From UMGS363 sp051881775 (GTDB lineage: Bacteria > Bacillota > Clostridia > Oscillospirales > Ruminococcaceae), in assembly GCA_051881775.1 (NCBI GenBank), contig JBJEQN010000099.1, positions 1 to 37,774 of the forward strand: a stretch of 37,774 nt of DNA, written 5' to 3'. The notes beneath the pieces are model-generated. The model saw only the letters and a list, made by a program, of their open reading frames with translations, made no database searches and had not been told where the DNA came from. The translations under genes were made by a program, and so were the position numbers. Shown in pieces: positions 31,541-37,774 of the stretch; the stretch's first letter is position 1, and each line of letters opens with the position of its first letter.

Positions 31541-33859
31541 TTATTGCTCGACAACTGCGGCTTCAACCGCTTTCTTTCTGCTTTCTTCCATTTTCATCTG
31601 CATAAATTCCTCGAACTTATCCGCAGGCATAGGCTTTCCGAAGAAATAGCCCTGTGCAAGGTCGCAGCCCGATTCCTTGAGGATGTCCACCTGACCTGAG
31701 GTCTCGATGCCCTCTGCGATAGTTTCTATCTTCTTGGATTTTGCAATTCTTATAACAGCGGAAACTATCTCCCGTGAGATCTCGTCCTCTTCAAGATACA
31801 TTACAAAGGAACGATCCAGCTTCAGCAGGGTTATAGGCAGTATCTGTATATAACTCAGCGAAGAATAGCCTGTTCCGAAGTCGTCCATAGAGAGCTTTAC
31901 GCCAAGGGATTTTATTTCCTCCATCTGATGAACGGCGTGGTCAATATCTTTAAGGGCAAGGGATTCCGTAAGCTCTACATCAAGATACTGAGCCTCAAGT
32001 CCCGATTTATCAAGTGCGTTTTTAATGGACTCTGTAACGTTTGTCTGATAAAAATCCACAGCTGTAAGGTTTATTGATACCGTAATGGGCGGATAACCCT
32101 TGTCCTGCCATTCCTTGTTCTGACGGCAGGCTTCGCCGAGGACAAATTCGCTTATTCTTGTAATGAGCATGGAGCTTTCGGCAACGGGAATGAAGCTGCC
32201 GGGAGGAACTACGGTGCCGTCCGGCTTTATCCATCTTATAAGCGCTTCCATACCCATGAGAGAACCGTCACTAAGGTCTATCTTAGGCTGATAGTAAAGC
32301 ACCAGTTCGTTGTTGTCTATAGCTGCGGCAAGCTCCTTTTCGATAATGTTGCTCTGGATTATCTTGTCGTGTATCTTTATATCGTAGCGTACAACATTTC
32401 CTCTTGTATCGCCGGAAAGGCTGAGAGAGAATTCCGCACGGTCAAGCACCTGCGCAAAATCATCGCCGCCGTCGGACATTTTACAGTAGCCCGCAGAGCA
32501 GGAAACAGGCTGATTGCCCAGCTTATCGCCCATAACTCCGGCAAGACCCGTCTGTATCTTGTCAATAATTGCAATGGGAAGAGCGTCATCCCCCTCGTCC
32601 TTGATAAGAACGGCAAAGTTGTCGCCGCCGATCCTTGCGCCGAAGCCGCCCGAGGTGATAGACCTGAGAATAACGGCTGCAAACTCGTTAAGCAGCTTGT
32701 TGCCGCTGAGATAGCCGCAGGTATCGTTGATGATATGGAAATCGTCGATATCGAAAACAATGACCCAGTAGTCTATGCCGCTGTTGGGAGTGCCGATAGA
32801 ACAGTCGTAAATTTCCTGTCCTATCATCATGAACTTGTTTCTGTTGTATATCTGTGTAACGTCGTCGATATAAGCCATTTTTTCGATAAGGGTGTCCTTT
32901 TCCTTGTCCTTGGTTATATCGATTATAGCGCCGCCCACCTTGGCGTTCATAATACTTTCCGCAGGAGTTATGCTGTATCTGTACTGATACCAGCGGTAAG
33001 GCGTGTCGGCTCCCGAGTGCATACGGAACTCAACATCGTTCATTTCCTCCGATTTGCCCGAGGTATCGGTCAGCGCTGCGCTTATAGTATCAAAAACGAT
33101 AGTGTCGCCGGGGTGGATATGCTCCAGCAGCTCCTTGATGGTTATATATTCCTTGTTTATACCCGTCATTTTCTGAAGCTGCTCGGACAGGTAATATCTG
33201 TAATCTCCCTGCTCCTTAAGAAGAAGACCGATGCCGGAAAAGTCCATAGCCATAGAGAACTTGGTTTCCGAATCGGCAAGCTTCCGGGAATAGCCGATAA
33301 GCTCTTCTTTCATCTTATTGTTCTCGGACATATCAAGACCTATGGACATCATGATATACTTTGTTCTGTCCTTGTCCTTTTCGGTGAACATAAGAGAAGT
33401 GTTCCAGATAACGGGGAACTTTGCGCCGCTTCTTGCGGTAACAAAGAATTCCTCATCCCTGTTGTTGATGATAGCCTGAAGGCTGGGAGCAAATGCATCG
33501 GGGGGAAGGAGCTTCTGTATATTTCTGGCGTTATCCTGAAGATCTGCGGCGGTATAGCCTGTTGAGGCGGTAAGCACATCGTTTACCTCAACATAATGAA
33601 AATTGCTTTCCCATATAATGACCATGGCGTTTATGTTGTGCATTATGGAGGAAAGATATTGTTTTTCCTTGGCGGTGCGCCTTTTGGCAAGGCGTTTCAG
33701 CACAGAGGCAAGGATAAAAGCCGAAATAACAACGCAGACAAGATAGCAGCCTAAAATAACAGCGAAATAGTCGGGAAGTCTTAATGCGACATTAAGCACT
33801 ATCAGTGTTGCTCCGATGTAAGCTACGGCGATGGTCAGGGCGTTTGAGTTTTTCCGCAT
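31541..33859 (-). CDS. PAS-GGDEF-EAL membrane protein, probable c-di-GMP phosphodiesterase
   Basis: Signalling protein of 772 residues. Two membrane segments (about 7-27 and 33-53) precede PAS-like sensor regions (about 65-180 and 200-325). The GGDEF domain (about 340-500) carries a degenerate site, IGGDNF in place of GGDEF, so cyclase activity is doubtful. The EAL domain (about 515-755) keeps its key residues: MGMEALIRW, SINLT, VELTES, MDDFGTGYSSL, LLKLDRSF, IAEGIET and AQGYFFGKP, so c-di-GMP hydrolysis is expected. The GGDEF part probably binds GTP to tune the EAL. Start ATG 33859 follows AGGTAGGAT. It is divergent from the two-component system. Confidence 0.93.
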   Translation of the reverse strand: MRKNSNALTIAVAYIGATLIVLNVALRLPDYFAVILGCYLVCVVISAFILASVLKRLAKRRTAKEKQYLSSIMHNINAMVIIWESNFHYVEVNDVLTASTGYTAADLQDNARNIQKLLPPDAFAPSLQAIINNRDEEFFVTARSGAKFPVIWNTSLMFTEKDKDRTKYIMMSIGLDMSENNKMKEELIGYSRKLADSETKFSMAMDFSGIGLLLKEQGDYRYYLSEQLQKMTGINKEYITIKELLEHIHPGDTIVFDTISAALTDTSGKSEEMNDVEFRMHSGADTPYRWYQYRYSITPAESIMNAKVGGAIIDITKDKEKDTLIEKMAYIDDVTQIYNRNKFMMIGQEIYDCSIGTPNSGIDYWVIVFDIDDFHIINDTCGYLSGNKLLNEFAAVILRSITSGGFGARIGGDNFAVLIKDEGDDALPIAIIDKIQTGLAGVMGDKLGNQPVSCSAGYCKMSDGGDDFAQVLDRAEFSLSLSGDTRGNVVRYDIKIHDKIIQSNIIEKELAAAIDNNELVLYYQPKIDLSDGSLMGMEALIRWIKPDGTVVPPGSFIPVAESSMLITRISEFVLGEACRQNKEWQDKGYPPITVSINLTAVDFYQTNVTESIKNALDKSGLEAQYLDVELTESLALKDIDHAVHQMEEIKSLGVKLSMDDFGTGYSSLSYIQILPITLLKLDRSFVMYLEEDEISREIVSAVIRIAKSKKIETIAEGIETSGQVDILKESGCDLAQGYFFGKPMPADKFEEFMQMKMEESRKKAVEAAVVEQ

Positions 33860-34067
33860 GCTATCCTACCTCCTTTTTGTTATTTTAGGGTCTTTTGGGC
33901 GCAGCTTGCCCGTAACTACCCCATATTATCAATAATTATAGTATCAAAAATCATTTTTGTCAATATTTATCATTTGAAAAGCCTAAAAATACGCTGAAAT
34001 TTCACATAACTGACACAATTAAATGTTAAAATATATAAAAACCTATAAGTTCAAGGAGATGACGCAT

Positions 34068-34739
34068 ATGCCGAGAATACTGATAGTTGACGATGAAAAA
34101 ATGATACGCAATGTAGTAAAGGAATACGCAGAATTCGAGGGCTTTGAGACCGCCGAGGCCGCAGACGGCATGGAAGCGGTGGAGATATGCCGCAAGGAGG
34201 ATTTCGACATCATCGTTATGGATATAATGATGCCCCGTCTGGACGGTTATTCCGCTATAAAAGAGATACGCAAGACCAAGCAGATACCCGTCATAATGCT
34301 TTCCGCAAGAGGCGAGGAGTACGACAAGCTTTTCGGCTTTGAGATAGGCGTTGACGACTATGTTGTAAAGCCATTTTCGCCTAAGGAACTGCTTGCCCGA
34401 ATAAAAGCCGTGCTGAAGCGTTCCTCCGCAGCCGAACAGCAGATGGAGATAATCCGCTTCGAGGGACTTGAAATAAACGTTACCGGCCGTGAAGTCACCG
34501 TTGACGGAAAAACTGCGTCCCTTACTCCCAAGGAATACGACCTGCTTTTTTACCTTGTCAAGAACAAAGGCATTGCCCTTTCAAGAGAAAAGCTGCTGGA
34601 GGAGGTCTGGGGCTACGACTTTTACGGTGACGACAGAACTGTTGACACACATATAAAAATGCTCCGAAACTCCCTCGGCGAATACCGCAAATTCATCAAG
34701 ACCCTGAGAGGAATGGGATATAAATTTGAAACGACATAA
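34068..34739 (+). CDS. OmpR/PhoB family response regulator
   Basis: DNA-binding response regulator of 223 residues. The receiver domain (about 1-115) has acidic Asp9/Asp10, phosphoacceptor Asp52 in VMDIMMPRLDG, Thr/Ser switch in MLSARG and Lys101 in VVKPFSP. The winged-helix output (about 128-222) has TPKEYDLLFYLVKNKG and DDRTVDTHIKMLRNSLGEY. ATG 34068 is preferred because it follows AAGGAGATG and starts at the conserved receiver strand; an upstream ATG at 34023 has no site. Its 3' end overlaps the kinase gene by 14 bp. Confidence 0.96.
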   Translation: MPRILIVDDEKMIRNVVKEYAEFEGFETAEAADGMEAVEICRKEDFDIIVMDIMMPRLDGYSAIKEIRKTKQIPVIMLSARGEEYDKLFGFEIGVDDYVVKPFSPKELLARIKAVLKRSSAAEQQMEIIRFEGLEINVTGREVTVDGKTASLTPKEYDLLFYLVKNKGIALSREKLLEEVWGYDFYGDDRTVDTHIKMLRNSLGEYRKFIKTLRGMGYKFETT

Positions 34740-36165
34740 TGTGCGGAACCTGCGTAATACCGTATGGATGTATTTCGTTATATTTATTTCAAGTATTCTT
34801 ATCCTTATATGGTTTTCGTTTGTTGTTTCCCTTGAATCGAACTACAAAAACATCAAGACCAAAAATATTATAAGCATTGCTTCTTATATCCTCAACGGCT
34901 GGAATCAGGACGATTTCACTTCGGACAAGCTGGACGAGATAGCTTATGCAAACGATATGTGCATACTTATCCAGAACAGCACGGGATATACTGTCTATTC
35001 CTATGATATGATGGCGAATAACTGCCTTATTCACGGCATTTACGGGCTAAATCTGTTCAAATACAGGGCGGAGGCGCTGGCGAGCAGCACGGGATATTTC
35101 TATGCCGAGGTGAAGAATCCCCGTTTCAACAACGACACCCTACTTTTTGTTATGGTAATAGGTTCAAGGGAGGATCCCGAGGGGTATATTTATCTCAACA
35201 CCTCTCTTGTACCGCTTAAATCCACTACCGATATTATCAAGAATCAGGTGCTCAGGATAGGCGTTATGCTGTTCGTTCTCGGTCTTGTGATAGCCTATTT
35301 CCTTGCAAGGCTCATTGAATCGCCTATAGTGCGGATAACACGTTCCGCAAAGAAGCTGGGTCAGGGTGATTACAACGAAAAGTTTGACGGCAAGGGCTAT
35401 GCGGAAACGGAGCTGCTGGCGGACACCCTTAACTACGCCGCTTCGGAGATCTCAAAGGTGGATTCCCTGCGCCGTGACCTTATCGCAAACATTTCCCACG
35501 ACCTGAGAACGCCTCTTACAATGGTAAAGGCTTATGCCGAGATGATAAGAGACCTTTCCGGCGACAACCCCGAAAAGCGCAGCGAGCATATCAACATTAT
35601 AATAGAAGAAAGCGACCGCCTTGCGACCCTTGTAAACGACATACTTGACCTTTCAAAGCTGGAAAGCGGAAATGCCGAGCTGAATATCACGGAATTCTGC
35701 ATAACGGACATTATAAACGAAATAATGGAGCGTTACAAGCTGTTCTCCGAGCAGAAGGGCTATACCTTTATAGTAACGGCGGAAATACCCTTTATGGTGC
35801 AGGCGGATGTTGTGAAGATACAGCAGGTGCTTTACAACCTTATAAACAACGCCATAAACTACACCGGTGAGAACAAGACCGTGTACATTACGCAGATAAT
35901 CAAGGACAAGAAAACTGTCCGCATTGAGATAACCGACACCGGCGAGGGCATTGACCCTGAGCTTCTTCCCCTTATCTTCGATCGTTATTACAGGGCGGAG
36001 AAGAGCAAGCGTGAGGTCATAGGCACGGGTCTGGGACTTTCCATAGTGAAGCAGATACTTAAACAGCATAACTGCCAGTTCGGTGTGCGCTCGGAAAAGG
36101 GCGTTGGCAGCACCTTCTGGTTTGAGATGGAGGGCTATACTGCGGACGAGAATGCGGAGATATAA
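34726..36165 (+). CDS. Sensor histidine kinase
   Basis: Membrane sensor of 479 residues, partner of the preceding regulator. Two membrane segments (about 13-35 and 176-196) enclose an extracellular sensor of about 140 residues. HAMP (about 197-248), HisKA with His258 in NISHDLRTPLT, and HATPase_c (about 360-472; NNAINY, DTGEGIDPELLPLIFDRYYR, GTGLGLSIV) follow. The start is TTG 34726, overlapping the regulator, or GTG 34741 in the same frame; both leave the first membrane segment intact. The stimulus is unknown. Confidence 0.95.
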   Translation: MKRHNVRNLRNTVWMYFVIFISSILILIWFSFVVSLESNYKNIKTKNIISIASYILNGWNQDDFTSDKLDEIAYANDMCILIQNSTGYTVYSYDMMANNCLIHGIYGLNLFKYRAEALASSTGYFYAEVKNPRFNNDTLLFVMVIGSREDPEGYIYLNTSLVPLKSTTDIIKNQVLRIGVMLFVLGLVIAYFLARLIESPIVRITRSAKKLGQGDYNEKFDGKGYAETELLADTLNYAASEISKVDSLRRDLIANISHDLRTPLTMVKAYAEMIRDLSGDNPEKRSEHINIIIEESDRLATLVNDILDLSKLESGNAELNITEFCITDIINEIMERYKLFSEQKGYTFIVTAEIPFMVQADVVKIQQVLYNLINNAINYTGENKTVYITQIIKDKKTVRIEITDTGEGIDPELLPLIFDRYYRAEKSKREVIGTGLGLSIVKQILKQHNCQFGVRSEKGVGSTFWFEMEGYTADENAEI

Positions 36166-36173
36166 TATCAGGA

Positions 36174-36280
36174 AAAAGCTGATTAAAGCGAAGCGTTCGT
36201 TTCGCCGTTTTGAGGAATGCTCGAAGCTCCTATATTGAGAGTATGACGAAAAACGGCAGAAACGATTTAATCAGCGTTTC
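36174..36280. repeat. Long imperfect hairpin after the kinase gene
   Basis: Left arm AGCTGATTAAAGCG with TTTCGCCGTTTT and right arm AAAACGGCAGAAACGATTTAATCAGCG pair over about 100 bp. No T-run follows, so it is more like a repeat than a standard terminator. Confidence 0.5.
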
Positions 36281-36403
36281 CTTGGCGGAGTGTCATTAGG
36301 GGCAAGCCGCTGTTTTTGTGATTGTTTTCGGATGAACTTGTACTATCGGCGGACAAAGGTGCATATTCTTTATTGAAAAATACTCTAAAGGAGATGCACA
36401 GCT

Positions 36404-36883
36404 ATGGAACGGACCAAAAAATCGGGAAAAGGGATAAAAGTCCTGCTTTTTCTCATTCTTGCAGCCGCCGTGGTATTTGCGGTGTTCGCCCTGACAAAAG
36501 CGAAGAACGAAGCCGACAGCGACATTAAATTCACCATGAGCACCAACGCAGAGCGTATTGAATTTCTCAATACCCAAGGCTGGATAGTAAAGCCCGACCC
36601 CATTTCAAAGGAAACGGTGACTATACCCTCGGAGTGGAACGATGTTTACAGCCAGTATGCGGAGCTTCAGCGTTCACAGGGCTTTGACCTTGAGGACTAC
36701 AAGGGCAAAGAAGCGCAGCTTATAAGCTATATGGTGCTGAACTATCCCGGACACGCAGAAAATGTTACGGCGAATATGCTCATTGCGGACAACAGGCTTA
36801 TTGGCGGAGAGATAACTCTTGACGAAGAAAACGGCTTTACCGAACCGCTTATAACCAAAAATACGCAAACATACCTTGATTAA
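36404..36883 (+). CDS. DUF4830 domain membrane-anchored protein
   Basis: Protein of 159 residues with an N-terminal membrane anchor (about 11-32) and an extracellular DUF4830 domain (about 45-155). Landmarks are ERIEFLNTQGWIVKPDP, VTIPSEWNDVYSQYAELQRS and GFDLEDYKGK, the usual pattern of this uncharacterised Firmicutes family. Start ATG 36404 follows AAAGGAGATG. It stands about 240 bp after the histidine kinase gene and may be in its transcript, which would fit a sensor accessory, but a hairpin lies between them. Confidence 0.87.
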   Translation: MERTKKSGKGIKVLLFLILAAAVVFAVFALTKAKNEADSDIKFTMSTNAERIEFLNTQGWIVKPDPISKETVTIPSEWNDVYSQYAELQRSQGFDLEDYKGKEAQLISYMVLNYPGHAENVTANMLIADNRLIGGEITLDEENGFTEPLITKNTQTYLD

Positions 36884-37444
36884 ATTCGGAATTAGGAATT
36901 CGGAATTAGGAATTGTTTTGCGCTTCGCTTTAATGAATAATGAAGAATGAATAGTGAATAATGAATAATTAATACTAATAACCAATTAAAAACTGTACAA
37001 AAAATCGAGCATAATCTTGCATATATGGATTATGCGAAGATTTTTTGTCTACAGTTTTATTGGTTATTTGTATAAGGTGTCGCCCTGCGGCGATGTTGTT
37101 TTCAAAATTTTTCTGTAGGGGCGCACATTGTGTCAAGAGTGGGTAATACAGCATTGTCCGTTCAAATTATTCATTTAGCACAGCGCTTATAATTTCGCAT
37201 TTCGCATTAAATCCGCTTTTCGCATTAAAATAATTCCGAATTCCGCATTCCGAATTCCGAATTAAAAACAATTCCACTTTCCACTTTCAACTTTCCACAT
37301 TCAAAAACAACTTCACTCTCCACTCTCCACACTTCAAACTAACTGAAATTTGCCGATTTTTGTGCAACACGCTGTCCGATAAAGCGAAATCAAGCAATTT
37401 TGATGTGAATAATGCCAAAATCACAAAAAACATTAAAAAAAGGC
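36884..37444. other. Repeat-rich gap with no gene
   Basis: Contains GGAATTCGGAATTAGG repeats (36886-36915), a GAATAATGAATAGTGAA-type run (36930-36970), the TACTAAT element copy C, a degenerate GTAGGGGCGCAC palindrome (37113-37132), AATTCCGAATTCCG repeats (37230-37265) and one arm of the GAAGAGTGGAGAG family (37275-37342). No open frame has a ribosome-binding site. Confidence 0.7.
36973..37072. repeat. MITE-like palindrome, TACTAAT family, copy C
   Basis: 100-bp element. Ends TACTAATAACCAATTAAA and TTTATTGGTTATTTGTA pair with few mismatches, inner arms AACTGTA/TACAGTT and AAAAATCG/CGAAGATTTTTT follow. Confidence 0.75.
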
Positions 37445-37473
37445 TTGACTTTTGACGGGTAATAGTGTATTAT
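37445..37473 (+). promoter_or_regulatory. Promoter of the tRNA cluster
   Basis: TTGACT, 17 bp, TATTAT, about 40 bp before the first tRNA. An overlapping TATAAT at 37471-37476 gives an alternative -10. Confidence 0.6.
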
Positions 37474-37513
37474 AATTAAGTCGCTGGTGAACAGATAACG
37501 ACAAAATAAATTC

Positions 37514-37589
37514 GGGAGCATAGCTCAGCTGGGAGAGCATCTGCCTTACAAGCAGAGGGTCATAGGTTCGAGCCCTATTGTTCCCACCA
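37514..37589 (+). tRNA. tRNA-Val (anticodon TAC)
   Basis: Full cloverleaf: acceptor GGGAGCA/TGTTCCC, D arm AGCTCAGCTGGGAGAGC, anticodon loop CTTACAA, T arm with GGTTCGAGCC, and encoded CCA. Confidence 0.96.
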
Positions 37590-37626
37590 CAATATGGACT
37601 TTAGTTAATAAAGTCCATATTCATTT

Positions 37627-37703
37627 GGCCTGGTAGTTCAGCTGGTTAGAACGCCGCCCTGTCACGGCGGAGGTCGTGAGTTCGAGTCTCATTCAGGTCG
37701 CCA
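37627..37703 (+). tRNA. tRNA-Asp (anticodon GTC)
   Basis: Acceptor GGCCTGG/TCAGGTC, anticodon stem CCGCC/GGCGG with loop CTGTCAC, T arm GTTCGAGTC, discriminator G and encoded CCA. Confidence 0.96.
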
Positions 37704-37719
37704 TTTTGTCTTACCTGAC

Positions 37720-37774
37720 GCCTCTGTAGCTCAGTCGGTAGAGCAGGGGACTGAAAATCCCCGTGTCGATGGTT
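37720..37774 (+). tRNA. tRNA-Phe (anticodon GAA), cut by the window end
   Basis: Begins GCCTCTGTAGCTCAGTCGG; anticodon stem GGGGA/TCCCC with loop CTGAAAA. The T arm is incomplete at the window edge. Confidence 0.93.

Noticed and set aside
32369..33565. 398-codon plus-strand open frame
   Set aside because: Antisense shadow of the GGDEF-EAL gene.

Overview
The window looks like chromosomal DNA of a cellulolytic Clostridia bacterium close to Ruminococcus. The support is a GH94 cellobiose phosphorylase, an exported GH26 mannanase with a Thr-rich linker, an intracellular CE2-type acetylesterase, strong GGAGG ribosome-binding sites, and intergenic palindromic repeats of the GTAGGGGCG type common in this group. 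The species is an inference, because no rRNA gene is present.

Layout. 1-736 is the right-hand part of a composite palindromic repeat; a fuller copy lies at 11501-12267. 762-4319 (minus) holds a GH26 lipoprotein, the C-terminal remnant of an SGNH hydrolase and a chemoreceptor. 4467-6846 (plus) holds LysR, GNAT and AraC genes. 6943-9945 is a divergent HxlR regulator facing an operon of an NAD(P)-binding oxidoreductase, a zinc macrodomain ADP-ribosyl hydrolase and a class M sirtuin. 10206-11492 is metY, whose leader contains a MITE-like hairpin. 12282-13331 is the CE2-like esterase. 13477-15405 (minus) is a PadR-DUF1700-DUF4097 operon with a palindromic operator. 15845-19141 (minus) is a four-gene operon: a 42-residue membrane peptide, an SPFH/zinc-ribbon protein (YdjI-like), a zinc-ribbon membrane protein (YdjG-like) and a TPM protein (YdjH-like). 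It resembles the Bacillus PspA-YdjGHI membrane-stress module without PspA. 19307-23360 (minus) is an array of five exported proteins that share a signal peptide and a TGN/hydrophobic/basic C-terminal tail but have different central domains.

23669-24050 holds three consensus sigma-A promoters and a strong terminator without a convincing ORF, a candidate small-RNA locus in front of an unknown 174-residue gene. 24717-27515 is metG-tatD. 27747-31469 (minus) holds cellobiose phosphorylase and phosphofructokinase, the cytosolic route from cellobiose into glycolysis. 31541-33859 (minus) is a PAS-GGDEF-EAL protein with a degenerate GGDEF. 34068-36883 (plus) is a two-component system and a DUF4830 protein. 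37514-37774 is a tRNA cluster (Val, Asp, Phe) cut by the window end.

Several independent families of non-coding inverted repeats occupy the gaps, often between convergent genes: the composite element (two copies), a TACTAAT-ended MITE-like family (three copies), a 154-bp element, and GAAGAGTGGAGAG-type hairpins. No transposase gene is visible.
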